Origin: a virus
Virus record (IMG/VR): IMGVR_UViG_3300031857_000506
Coordinates: 1 to 39,217 of that record
Length of the DNA stretch: 39,217 nucleotides
Strand: one strand, 5' to 3'
Made by a program: the position numbers and the translations under genes. Below the pieces are notes generated by a model that saw only the letters and a list, made by a program, of their open reading frames with translations, was not told where the DNA came from and did not search any database. How positions within the stretch are numbered: position 1 is the first letter of the stretch; each line of letters opens with the position of its first letter. Of this stretch, positions 5,570 through 12,470 are shown piece after piece.

Positions 5570-5824
5570 TTAATTTGCGCTAAACATAAAGCTCACGTCG
5601 CTCATAATAATTTCATCCACTTGTTCCATAGAAAGTCCTATAATGAAGTCGTCCCCACCGGAACTTACCATACAAAGATTTTTATAGTTTTGATATGGGC
5701 GAACATTGTCGATACTATAGAATATGCCTGGCTCACACTCATACTTTTCGGGTGTAGCACCAACCAAATCAGCCAACCGTTTTTCTTCGGTGTCAATAAC
5801 CACAGGTAATATGACTCTCAGCAT
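5570..5824 (-). CDS. Small protein of unknown function, 84 residues
   Basis: The product begins MLRVILPVVIDTEEKRLADL and continues with a segment rich in Tyr and Asp (IFYSIDNVRPY) and a C-terminal helix (LSMEQVDEIIMSD). The mixed alpha/beta appearance and natural composition support a real gene. It starts two bases after the stop of the HExxH gene, so both are in one operon. I do not recognise a family. Confidence 0.6.
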   Translation of the reverse strand: MLRVILPVVIDTEEKRLADLVGATPEKYECEPGIFYSIDNVRPYQNYKNLCMVSSGGDDFIIGLSMEQVDEIIMSDVSFMFSAN

Positions 5825-5825
5825 A

Positions 5826-6068
5826 TTAGTCCAAATTTACTCTTCTATAACCTAATGCCCAAAGAAACTCTGATATTTTTACACCATACTCTTCAACATA
5901 GTGTTCATCCCAATGCTTGAATTCGTGGTGTAAATATTCGTGAATTGCAACCTCCAAATGTTCTTTGGCTGGAAGGCGAGGATCAATTTCAATCAAGCCG
6001 TCTTCATGGTAAAGACCCCTGGCCTTTTCCCTGCCCAACTTTCTGTATTTGATCCTGAAGTTTTCCAT
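5826..6068 (-). CDS. Small putative zinc metalloprotease (HExxH)
   Basis: The 80-residue product carries HEYLH at residues 43-47 within a helix (VAIHEYLHHEFKHWDEHY), the HExxH zinc-binding signature of zincin proteases. Acidic residues further on (EE at 59-60) could supply the third zinc ligand. The preceding strand and loop (GLIEIDPRLPAKEHLE) fit the edge strand seen before the active-site helix in minimal zincins. It is very short, like compact phage zincin domains. Its substrate is unknown; it may cut a host or phage regulator. Confidence 0.65.
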   Translation of the reverse strand: MENFRIKYRKLGREKARGLYHEDGLIEIDPRLPAKEHLEVAIHEYLHHEFKHWDEHYVEEYGVKISEFLWALGYRRVNLD

Positions 6069-6110
6069 TGCACATCCCGTTATGCAAAATACAGAAAAAA
6101 ACGCACATCT

Positions 6111-6144
6111 CTCGTAACAAAAACACGCACAAAAATGTTACGAG
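6111..6144. promoter_or_regulatory. Inverted repeat CTCGTAACA-N16-TGTTACGAG
   Basis: A perfect 9-bp inverted repeat (6111-6119 and 6136-6144) begins 3 bases past the stop of the phosphoesterase gene and ends 42 bases before the HExxH gene. On the minus strand it is followed, nine bases on, by a run of T's (6095-6101), so it might end transcription. Its core GTAACA-N16-TGTTAC matches the GTAACA-N15-TGTTAC at 4413-4439, which favours a shared operator. Confidence 0.45.
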
Positions 6145-6147
6145 TGA

Positions 6148-7170
6148 CTACTTAATCTTACCATCCACGATACGGTAGTTTGTCACCTCAAAGTCTTCAT
6201 TATCAAACACTTTGACGTGTGCAAATCCGTGTGTAAATTTGTTAATTGGCATATAGTCCGGATGCAGCTCACAAAGGCAAGCTACCGACCAGCAGGTGGT
6301 TACCTTTCCGTTGATGTTTGGCTCGGTATGCTCCGACGTCTGGTGGTGGTGTCCGCAGATAGCGTTATCCTTGGCTCGAAGATAAAGACCACGGGCAATG
6401 TTTACTGGGCTAAACATACTTGACCCAAACTCATGCCCATGAAGGGCTACTAGCTTACCCATTCTAACAAGTTGTTTGTCTGGAATAAACGTGATGTTCA
6501 GTTTATCCAAGTGAAGAATGGATTGCAATGAGAACTCTTCAATCCCCACAAGATCTGAGGCATTGTTGATTAAATAGTGGTCCCAACGGATGTCGTGGTT
6601 TCCTGCTTTGAAGTATATTGCTTGTGTAGGGAACAATCGTCGCAGGGTGTAGAGGAAGTCTCTTGCCATGTAGATTTCCGAGGCGAGGTCCCTTTTTCGC
6701 GGATCCTTTTGGAAGCGGCTGATTGCGTAGAAGTCGATGAGGTCCCCGTTAATGTAGATTGTGTTGACCTCATTTTCAAGACCGTACTTGAGTGCAGCTG
6801 TGACGGCAGCAATGTTGTGATATGGTACGTGAATGTCGGTGAGAAATAGGATATCATTATGATTAGTTGGAAATTTATACGGGCTGTACTTGTTTTCCTT
6901 TGAGTCTGGGAGACCCAATGGATTACTGTCGGGAATCAGCTCATTAATGATATCCTCGAACGCATTTACAATTGCTTGTGGTTTAAATCGTGCTTTTTTC
7001 ACCGGCTCCTTGTGTGAGTTTGTTTTCTTCCACGCCAGGAAACCTCTTTTAAAAGATTGTAGATTAGACCCGGTTTCAGCCTTATTCCACTCCTCTTCTA
7101 GTTTTTTGTTTTGGCTTATATCGCGAGTATCGTTGAGTACGTTGCGATAGTTTTGTACGTTATTTTTCAT
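6148..7170 (-). CDS. Calcineurin-like metallophosphoesterase
   Basis: The product (340 residues from the ATG at 7170) carries the full set of calcineurin-like motifs: TDIH, GDLID, GNHD, LHGHE and GHHHQ. In numbering from the longer frame these lie near residues 117-120, 148-152, 196-199, 249-253 and 279-283. These residues bind the two metal ions and catalyse phosphoester hydrolysis. The first 100 residues are a polar helical extension. The longer frame uses a TTG inside the -7 promoter box, so 7170 is the more likely start, 15 bases after that box. Possible substrates are nucleotides, nucleic-acid ends or host signalling nucleotides; the sequence does not decide. Confidence 0.85.
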   Translation of the reverse strand: MKNNVQNYRNVLNDTRDISQNKKLEEEWNKAETGSNLQSFKRGFLAWKKTNSHKEPVKKARFKPQAIVNAFEDIINELIPDSNPLGLPDSKENKYSPYKFPTNHNDILFLTDIHVPYHNIAAVTAALKYGLENEVNTIYINGDLIDFYAISRFQKDPRKRDLASEIYMARDFLYTLRRLFPTQAIYFKAGNHDIRWDHYLINNASDLVGIEEFSLQSILHLDKLNITFIPDKQLVRMGKLVALHGHEFGSSMFSPVNIARGLYLRAKDNAICGHHHQTSEHTEPNINGKVTTCWSVACLCELHPDYMPINKFTHGFAHVKVFDNEDFEVTNYRIVDGKIK

Positions 7171-7185
7171 TTGGTTGATATATTG

Positions 7186-7193
7186 CAAATATA
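7186..7193 (-). promoter_or_regulatory. -7 promoter box of the phosphoesterase gene
   Basis: The minus strand has TATATTTG (7186-7193), an exact TAnnTTTG match, 15 bases before the ATG at 7170. No clear TTG -33 element is present: the expected position falls in the T run of the terminator at 7209-7237. Promoter and upstream terminator are therefore packed back to back. Confidence 0.5.
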
Positions 7194-7208
7194 ATCACCA
7201 TCACCGAG

Positions 7209-7237
7209 AAAAAAACCGCCCCTTGTTAGGAGCGGTT
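7209..7237 (-). terminator. Rho-independent terminator after the two-gene membrane operon
   Basis: On the minus strand an AACCGC/GCGGTT stem (7232-7237 with 7214-7219), extended inward by two G-C pairs, is followed by seven T's (7209-7215). It begins at the stop codon of the 29-residue gene and ends 16 bases before the next -7 box, insulating the phosphoesterase gene. Confidence 0.75.
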
Positions 7238-7326
7238 CACACAAACGAAATGATTAAAACAAACTGAACTTGCGCCACAACAACGCAACTCAGCAAATGT
7301 ATCAACAAACTTTTTAGCTTGTTCAT
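7237..7326 (-). CDS. Micro-membrane protein, 29 residues
   Basis: The frame starts in an ATGA overlap with the stop of the gene at 7323 and ends at a terminator, so its boundaries are set by the context. The product MNKLKSLLIHLLSCVVVAQV plus nine more hydrophobic residues is a single membrane helix with a two-Lys N-terminus. It may work with the two-TM protein encoded just upstream, for example in lysis or membrane exclusion. This is inference from coupling. Confidence 0.5.
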   Translation of the reverse strand: MNKLKSLLIHLLSCVVVAQVQFVLIISFV

Positions 7327-7532
7327 TTTCTTTTGATTACGATGACTTTTTGCTTTTTATTTTCTACTTGTACTTGTTTTCTCCAGACCATATACTTGAT
7401 TGGCAATATGGTTGCTATGGTTAGAAAACAACCTATCGCGCTTGGATAGTTTTTCTCAATTATAGAAAGGACTAGTGCAATACCAAACGCAATCAAAAAT
7501 GCGGTTAGTGTTATGTTGGGTATTTCCAACAT
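7323..7532 (-). CDS. Two-transmembrane protein
   Basis: From the ATG at 7532 the product has 69 residues with two hydrophobic helices (LTAFLIAFGIALVLSII and AIGCFLTIATILPIKYMVW) and a Lys-rich tail. That is the layout of small holins and other phage membrane proteins. A longer frame opens with a TTG inside the -7 box at 7620-7627 and cannot be the true start. An internal TTG would give about 79 residues. A holin role is possible, but no endolysin gene lies nearby. Confidence 0.5.
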   Translation of the reverse strand: MLEIPNITLTAFLIAFGIALVLSIIEKNYPSAIGCFLTIATILPIKYMVWRKQVQVENKKQKVIVIKRK

Positions 7533-7619
7533 ATATCGGATAAATGATTTCTTTAGTTCCAAAATATAAAATGTGTTTTTTGATTTATCTCGCCCATTAT
7601 CACCAGCGTTGCCGGTACG

Positions 7620-7654
7620 CAAATATACATCGTTTTATTTTCCCCGTTTTCAAA
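7620..7654 (-). promoter_or_regulatory. Bacteroidetes-type promoter of the membrane operon
   Basis: The minus strand has TTTG (7651-7654), a 23-base gap and TATATTTG (7620-7627), an exact -7 match. Transcription would start near 7613, giving an 80-base leader to the ATG at 7532 if that start is right. Confidence 0.5.
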
Positions 7655-7689
7655 CCAACTAAACCTCTCAAATATTCGCGATTCAATGA

Positions 7690-7723
7690 TTGACATTATA
7701 CGGTAAATTTTAATTTATCTTTG
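7690..7723 (+). promoter_or_regulatory. Bacteroidetes-type promoter of the lone basic gene
   Basis: TTG (7690-7692), a 23-base gap and TATCTTTG (7716-7723) precede the ATG at 7739 by 15 bases. The TTG within the -7 box at 7721 makes a spuriously longer frame. This promoter and the one at 7620-7654 are divergent. Confidence 0.55.
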
Positions 7724-7738
7724 CTCAAATTCATAGCC

Positions 7739-8029
7739 ATGAGAAATAAACTTGCCGGTCGTTCTTTGGGAAAATCTAGATCTGCTAAACATTATGCAAA
7801 AAATCCCGATTCCAAAGAAAAAAAGGCTGAGTATGACAAAAAGTACCACTCTACTGAAGAGAGGAAAAAGTACCGAGCATCCCTTAACCGCGCCAACCGC
7901 AAGGCAAATACCTACGGTAATGGCGACGGAAAGGATATGTCTCATACCAAATCTGGTAAAATGGTTAGAGAAAAGCAGTCTTCCAATAGAGCTAGGAATG
8001 GGCATAACGGTAAGTCTTCTAAAAAATAA
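7739..8029 (+). CDS. Conserved basic phage protein (MRNKLAGRSLGKSRSAKHYA type)
   Basis: The 96-residue product starts MRNKLAGRSLGKSRSAKHYA, continues with a Lys/Glu/Tyr-rich helical stretch (EKKAEYDKKYHSTEERKKY) and ends in a basic tail. I recall this N-terminus in proteins from many phages, often near packaging or structural genes, with no assigned function. It resembles the cassette at 1231-4018 in composition but has its own promoter and sits alone among leftward genes. It converges on the gene at 8019 with an 11-base overlap of the ends. Confidence 0.7.
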   Translation: MRNKLAGRSLGKSRSAKHYAKNPDSKEKKAEYDKKYHSTEERKKYRASLNRANRKANTYGNGDGKDMSHTKSGKMVREKQSSNRARNGHNGKSSKK

Positions 8030-8297
8030 CTTCAAACTTTAGCTTGTCGTACTTTTCAAGCTCTATTGACTTGCCGTCAAACTTGCCACGGTAAGTGCAA
8101 TCAATAACCTCGCATTCGCCTTCGCTGCCCCAAGCCATCGCCATTGCTTTGATATGTTTTTTAACAGCGTCAGGAGAATTTAAAACTTCTGAGGTCTGGA
8201 GTATTTCATTATTTTCTCCGATTGTTCTAACGCGGTAAGCATTAACCCTTTTCCCATCAATGGTGCGCTTTGCGTCTTTTATTTCAATTCTGCCCAT
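8019..8297 (-). CDS. YegP/DUF1508-like small protein
   Basis: The 92-residue product contains NAYRVRTIGENNEILQTSEV followed by an Asp/Ala/Val helix (SPDAVKKHIKAMA). This pattern resembles the YegP (DUF1508) repeat, in which an RxRxxAxNGxII(A)xSExY strand pair precedes a helix. The C-terminal half adds polar beta strands not in the usual repeat. YegP proteins have no firmly known role. It is the last gene of the leftward replication transcript. Confidence 0.5.
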   Translation of the reverse strand: MGRIEIKDAKRTIDGKRVNAYRVRTIGENNEILQTSEVLNSPDAVKKHIKAMAMAWGSEGECEVIDCTYRGKFDGKSIELEKYDKLKFEVIF

Positions 8298-8514
8298 CTT
8301 CTATTTTTTTTAGTTCATTGAAAAGTCCACCAAGCCAAAGGTACATATCATTACCGGTTAATTCGTACAATCTCTTGTTAATCAGACGCATCAAGAAATA
8401 ATCTCTCCTGTATTTGTCTTTTGGCTTGTATACACCTTTTTTCTTGGGGTATTGGCTGTCACCAGCAAGCATTTCATGCCTTAGGCTCCGCAGGTGCTGT
8501 AACTCGGTCGACAT
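8284..8514 (-). CDS. Small basic helical protein of unknown function
   Basis: From the ATG at 8514 the product has 76 residues: an amphipathic helix (STELQHLRSLRHEML), a Lys/Tyr-rich linker (KKKGVYKPKDKYRRDY) and a C-terminal helical part ending LKKIEDGQN. Another candidate start is the ATG at 8472, one base after the stop of the DnaA-like gene, giving 62 residues. The spacing favours 8472 and the helix favours 8514. It overlaps the next gene by 14 bases. Its position directly after the DnaA-domain gene hints at a linked role. Confidence 0.5.
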   Translation of the reverse strand: MSTELQHLRSLRHEMLAGDSQYPKKKGVYKPKDKYRRDYFLMRLINKRLYELTGNDMYLWLGGLFNELKKIEDGQN

Positions 8515-8998
8515 CGACGGAGTAGGCGGCAAGGATATCGGGATTCCGTTCATTGAAAAAATCTAATAAAAGTTCTTGTTTAGTTGGATCAAGGTCAGCA
8601 ATAAAGTGACGAATTTTATTTCGGCGTACCGCATTGTAGCTGTAATCACCCTTTATGGTTTTCATTGCATGACATACAGTTGCGTGGTCTTTATTCACTG
8701 TTCTAGCAACTTCTGCTAGGCTTTTCGTTGAACACACTTTTACTGCCGTTACATACATTTGACGAGCAAGAACAACATCTGCAAATCTCTTATCGCTTTT
8801 AATGTCAGCGGTTGGTACTTCGAAGTGCTTGCTTACCTTTTCTAAGATGTCGTTTTCGTGTGGATTATCTACCTTGTGGAGGTACTCGTAAATCTTTGTG
8901 AATTCGGCCCGTCTTGCAAACGGAACCATTTCTACTAGGTCTTTGAATGTGTATCTCATTTGTTCGTTTGGTTTAAGCCGTGGCGGGTTTGCTTGCAT
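8474..8998 (-). CDS. DnaA domain IV-like DNA-binding protein (no AAA+ domain)
   Basis: Residues about 50-118 of this 174-residue protein read like the C-terminal DNA-binding domain of DnaA: ILEKVSKHF, an IKS(D/x)KR segment, the VVLARQMYV helix, SLAEVARTV and the signature KDHATVCHA (103-111), which matches (R/K)DHSTVxHA of DnaA. That signature contacts DnaA boxes (TTATNCACA type). The whole protein is too small to hold the AAA+ ATPase. It could mark a phage origin, recruit host DnaA or compete with it at its sites. It lies between the SSB-like gene and two small genes in the replication transcript. Confidence 0.75.
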   Translation of the reverse strand: MQANPPRLKPNEQMRYTFKDLVEMVPFARRAEFTKIYEYLHKVDNPHENDILEKVSKHFEVPTADIKSDKRFADVVLARQMYVTAVKVCSTKSLAEVARTVNKDHATVCHAMKTIKGDYSYNAVRRNKIRHFIADLDPTKQELLLDFFNERNPDILAAYSVDVDRVTAPAEPKA

Positions 8999-9027
8999 TT
9001 ATCCCCCGCCACGACTCTTGGTTAAGA

Positions 9028-9663
9028 TTAAAATGGCAATCCGTCGTCATCTGGATCCTCAACTACCTCTGGGGCAGCATACGAATCTAATTTCTTTACG
9101 GAACTTACGGCCTTGACCTGTGGCAAGAATATGTCGTTGAGATGCTTTTCAAAGAATTCTTGACGCTCTGAGTCATCCCATACAACTTGACCCTTTACCT
9201 TGATTTGTTTCATTTCAGGCATATTTCCGGGGTTGTCTTTAGTCCATGCCCACTTGATGTCTTCTTGTCCCTGACGCAGGTAAAGCATTGTACGGGTTTT
9301 GCCGTCAATCTCCTTAGACCATGGAGTAAGAGTAATCTCTTTTCCGGCATCGATGTTAGGCATTGACAAAAAGAATCCGGATGAGTAGCGTGAACTCCAC
9401 GGCATTTGGATTTGGTATTCCTTATCACCATCTTTCAATACAATACACAGCTGATCGCCATATCCCTGTTCGGACACACGCTTAAACACGTCTGTGATGT
9501 AGCCTGAAAGTGATGTGTAACGCTCTTCGTACCAAATCTTAGTACCGTCTTTACTCATACACTTAATTGAGCCAGCTGTTCCTTCAGGAACGCGCTTGGC
9601 AATCTTACCGCCAGCAATACTGAGGTAAGTACGGTTTGATGAACCACCTTGATTTAATCCCAT
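9028..9663 (-). CDS. Putative single-stranded DNA-binding protein
   Basis: The 211-residue product is beta-rich with many aromatic residues and ends in an acidic tip, DPDDDGLPF. This resembles the DDDIPF tail by which SSB proteins recruit replication partners. It does not match the classical OB-fold SSB by sequence, but many phage SSBs do not. Its own promoter (9697-9727) suggests high expression, as expected for an SSB. Position next to the primase-helicase fits this role, which remains an inference. Confidence 0.6.
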   Translation of the reverse strand: MGLNQGGSSNRTYLSIAGGKIAKRVPEGTAGSIKCMSKDGTKIWYEERYTSLSGYITDVFKRVSEQGYGDQLCIVLKDGDKEYQIQMPWSSRYSSGFFLSMPNIDAGKEITLTPWSKEIDGKTRTMLYLRQGQEDIKWAWTKDNPGNMPEMKQIKVKGQVVWDDSERQEFFEKHLNDIFLPQVKAVSSVKKLDSYAAPEVVEDPDDDGLPF

Positions 9664-9696
9664 AACTTTTTGATTAATTTATATTGGTTATATTCG

Positions 9697-9727
9697 CAAA
9701 TGTAGCATATATGTTTCTTTTATGCAA
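9697..9727 (-). promoter_or_regulatory. Bacteroidetes-type promoter of the SSB-like gene
   Basis: TTG (9725-9727), a 20-base spacer and TACATTTG (9697-9704) on the minus strand form an ideal match. It lies between the end of the primase-helicase gene and the SSB-like gene, giving the latter an independent transcript with a leader of roughly 25 bases. Confidence 0.65.
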
Positions 9728-9743
9728 GAAAAAAAATGTTAAA

Positions 9744-11684
9744 TTATTCCCAGGCCTCTTTGTAGCCGTTCGGGTGATCTATTTCTTCATTCCACTCCTT
9801 TGCTTCTTTTGAGTCAGTCCAACTTCTGTTTGGCTTAATTACAGAGGGCTTTGGTTCTTCCATTGTAGCTTGTACATACTTGCCATCAATCGCTTGTTGC
9901 AGGTAGTCCACTCCATCAAAAGTAAACCTTCGAGTGTTCCTCTGTAACTGGAACTCAAAGAAGCCCTTTATACCCACGATCTTTTGTCGTCGGATCTTCT
10001 TACTATGGAACTCGCAGATAGGGCTTTCTGGGGCTGTCTGAGCGAACGGACGGTGGTATATGAGAATGTTGTCAGCCTTGTTGTTCCACATTGCTCCGTC
10101 GGCAAGGTCAAATACTTCTGGGCATGGATAGTTACCGTCATCTCCCTTCCTCATTTTGTGTGGGTGAACCACTATGTCGAAGTACACGTTGTTCTTTCTG
10201 GCAAAACGGGTGCAGTCAGATAGAAACGTCTCCAGGTACTTGTCGCTGCGTCCTCCTCCCTTCGTGTAATCATTTGCCATCTGGTTGAACGGGTCGATGA
10301 TAACTCGCTCTACTCCATGCTTTACGATGAGGGTAAGGAATACCTCCTTAACGTATTCAGGAGTAGGGCTTACACTTTTAGGGTAAACCATAAATATGTG
10401 TTCTCCAATCATTTTATACACTTTCATGTACGCTTCGTATGACGGGCGGTTGGGGTTGTTGGGTGTGCAGTCTTTTCCAAAGTAAATTTCGACCAGGTCG
10501 TGGTAAAACTGCTCTGCTGGTAATTCTTCAGGCGTGAAAATGGCAACCTTTTCTCCAAATTTCACGATTCTAAAAACCATCTCCCACTTCATAAACGACG
10601 ACTTTCCGTAATTTCCAATTCCGGAAACAATTGTTAAGTCACCCTTCACACGTTTGAAGTGTTTGTCGAGTTGCGGAACCCCTAACGGTTGAGCTGCCCT
10701 GTATCCGTGGAGGTATATGTCGGACGCCTGTTCTATAACTTCCTCCGCATAAATCACGTCATTCGCCGCAATATTCGCCGCATCTTCTGCGGAGATTACG
10801 ATGTCAACCTCCAGTCGGTTACTCTTACTAACCAACTGGTCTTTGGTGAACTCGGCTGTATTCCATTGATTCATGTTAGCCCTGTATGCGCTACGTATCG
10901 CTTGTCTGCATTCACGTTGGCTAAAACTAGCGTCAGGCACAACATAGGTCATCATCATGTTGTAGCATGTCTCCTCAAGCATCCCGAACCGGCAGCAACT
11001 TGCAGCTAACTTGAAAACAAAGTGGTTCCTTTCTCCTTCTCGGAACGCATCTCCTTTGGATGTCATCCAGGTCAAAAGGTTCTGGAATATCTTGTCGTCG
11101 TCGTTAATCGTTTCTGTGGCTGTCTGTTGTGGTGATCTTTTATCGGCCTTCTTTACGGGTAATTTAGAGTAAACCTCAGCATTCGGATTGTAGTAAAGGT
11201 CTGGATCGTATGATTCAAAGCATAAACGAGAAACATTCCTACCCGTTTTATCAATGTCCGGAAAATCATTCATTAAGGCATCAAAATGCTCCTTATGCAT
11301 GGTTTTCCATTCAATTTGGACCAAAGCCTTTAATCCTTTCCCAGAAGGCGACACCCAAACAGCCGCAATGTGCTTTATATGACCCAATTCATTTCTTTTT
11401 TGGGTTATATTTGGGACATTATCGAAATCAAGTACGATGTACCCGGAGTGTTCGATAAGTTCAGAATCCTTGCGTTTATTAAAAAGACCACTGAAACAAA
11501 CCGCTGGAAGTTTCTTCTTTAGTTCGTCCGCCTCTTTTTTGGTCTTGGCTTCCCTCGCCTTCTCGACAAGCTCCTTTGATTTTCCAGTCCGAATTCGTTC
11601 AAGTGCGCCCACCACAGTAATTTGGTGTCCTTGCAGGTCATTGAAGTCTTTGTAAATTGAAATCTTACCATGTGTTGTTATCAT
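9744..11684 (-). CDS. Primase-helicase: BT4734/VirE-N-like domain plus DnaB-like helicase
   Basis: This 646-residue protein has two parts. Residues about 10-175 match the BT4734/VirE-N type domain, an archaeo-eukaryotic primase-like fold: LDFDNV (85-90) gives the acidic metal site and SPSGKGLK (112-119) a nucleotide-binding loop. A helical linker at about 200-275 resembles the PriCT region. The helicase core follows: GIGNYGKSS Walker A (355-363), FTPEE (383-387), VIIDPFNQM Walker B (461-469), VVHPHKMRK (505-513) and a DNILIYHR arginine-finger segment (538-545), as in DnaB and Twinkle. It would unwind DNA and prime synthesis at the phage fork. It overlaps the initiator gene by 20 bases. Confidence 0.85.
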   Translation of the reverse strand: MITTHGKISIYKDFNDLQGHQITVVGALERIRTGKSKELVEKAREAKTKKEADELKKKLPAVCFSGLFNKRKDSELIEHSGYIVLDFDNVPNITQKRNELGHIKHIAAVWVSPSGKGLKALVQIEWKTMHKEHFDALMNDFPDIDKTGRNVSRLCFESYDPDLYYNPNAEVYSKLPVKKADKRSPQQTATETINDDDKIFQNLLTWMTSKGDAFREGERNHFVFKLAASCCRFGMLEETCYNMMMTYVVPDASFSQRECRQAIRSAYRANMNQWNTAEFTKDQLVSKSNRLEVDIVISAEDAANIAANDVIYAEEVIEQASDIYLHGYRAAQPLGVPQLDKHFKRVKGDLTIVSGIGNYGKSSFMKWEMVFRIVKFGEKVAIFTPEELPAEQFYHDLVEIYFGKDCTPNNPNRPSYEAYMKVYKMIGEHIFMVYPKSVSPTPEYVKEVFLTLIVKHGVERVIIDPFNQMANDYTKGGGRSDKYLETFLSDCTRFARKNNVYFDIVVHPHKMRKGDDGNYPCPEVFDLADGAMWNNKADNILIYHRPFAQTAPESPICEFHSKKIRRQKIVGIKGFFEFQLQRNTRRFTFDGVDYLQQAIDGKYVQATMEEPKPSVIKPNRSWTDSKEAKEWNEEIDHPNGYKEAWE

Positions 11685-12321
11685 CTTGAATAGGTGTTTG
11701 TTTTATTGTTTTCGTTTGTGTTTCGTCTTCCCATCTTCTATCGCGAAGATATCGAACAGGATCCTTCCAGTATTTGCGTTCGCGACCCGATTTGTGGTTA
11801 TCCATGCCTTCAACTGCTAGGATTCTGTCATCAGCGGATAGTTTGTTCCAAACAGCTAGAGTTTGTTTCTTGTCCACCTTCTTGTCGTAAGCAATCCAAA
11901 ACTGCTCGAAAGTATATTTATATGTTATTTCTTTCTTTGTATTATCTATATATGTAGTGGCGGGTTTTCGGATATCGGGTTTTCCGCAATCCGTTAATCC
12001 GCTTTCCGGTAATCCGATTTCCGTTGGTTCGTAATAAACCACATAATTAAATCCGCGAGACAGGCCATCGCTTCCAATCATCCTAACTGAGTGTATATAT
12101 CCCAGCACTTCTAGTTCATCCCAAGCGCTTGATATAGAGTCTTTACCATCTAAGAAATAGTCTGTCAACTTACTTTTGTATATCACCCAATCGGGAGGTA
12201 GAGATAGCAGAAAAGACAAAAGACCTTTAGCCTTTAGGCTTATTGACTTGTCCCTTAGAAATTCAGTAGGAACCATTGCGAAAGGCACGTTCCTGGTTTT
12301 AACAATTTGTCCTGTATTCAT
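11665..12321 (-). CDS. Replication initiator/replisome organiser with winged helix
   Basis: The 218-residue product begins with a helix-turn-helix module (residues about 10-85: FAMVPTEFLRDKSISLKAKG, then LSLPPDWVIY and KDSISSAWDELEVLGYI). This pattern occurs in phage O-like and DnaD-like initiators. A variable linker precedes a C-terminal part (FEQFWIAYDKKVDKK, then KYWKDPVRYLRDRRWED) typical of replisome organisers that load a helicase. The next gene downstream is the helicase, overlapping by 20 bases. The start codon lies only a few bases beyond the T run of the RNA element at 12327-12426. Confidence 0.75.
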   Translation of the reverse strand: MNTGQIVKTRNVPFAMVPTEFLRDKSISLKAKGLLSFLLSLPPDWVIYKSKLTDYFLDGKDSISSAWDELEVLGYIHSVRMIGSDGLSRGFNYVVYYEPTEIGLPESGLTDCGKPDIRKPATTYIDNTKKEITYKYTFEQFWIAYDKKVDKKQTLAVWNKLSADDRILAVEGMDNHKSGRERKYWKDPVRYLRDRRWEDETQTKTIKQTPIQDDNNTW

Positions 12322-12326
12322 AAAAT

Positions 12327-12426
12327 AAAAAAAGCCCGCAAGAGCAACTTCGCGGGCCTAATTTGGTAAAAGTTCTACTTTACCGAGGCATCCGAAGCCT
12401 AGTTTGCTGTTGCTCTATAACAAACT
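12327..12426 (-). ncRNA. Four-hairpin RNA element with 8-bp loop-loop pairing and terminator-like end
   Basis: Read on the minus strand, 100 bases fold into four hairpins: H1 AGTTTG/CAAACT (12401-12426), H2 AGGC/GCCT (12386-12400), H3 GGTAAA/TTTACC (12365-12384) and H4 GCCCGC/GCGGGC (12334-12357). H4 is followed by seven U's (12327-12333), as in an intrinsic terminator. The 14-base loop of H1 contains AGAGCAAC (12409-12416) and the 12-base loop of H4 contains GTTGCTCT (12341-12348). They are perfectly complementary over 8 bases, so the outer hairpins could kiss. The U run ends 6 bases from the ATG of the initiator gene. It could be a small RNA, an attenuator of the replication operon, or an origin structure. 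A weak promoter-like TAGTTTGT overlaps the H1 5' arm. Confidence 0.6.
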
Positions 12427-12470
12427 ACGCTTGGAATATTTGGCAAACATAAAACAACCACGCGAGGTTG

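Noticed and set aside
7186-7723. Longer versions of three genes starting at TTG (7188 -, 7622 -, 7721 +)
   Set aside because: Each TTG is the last part of a TAnnTTTG promoter box, so translation cannot start there. Downstream ATG codons were used.
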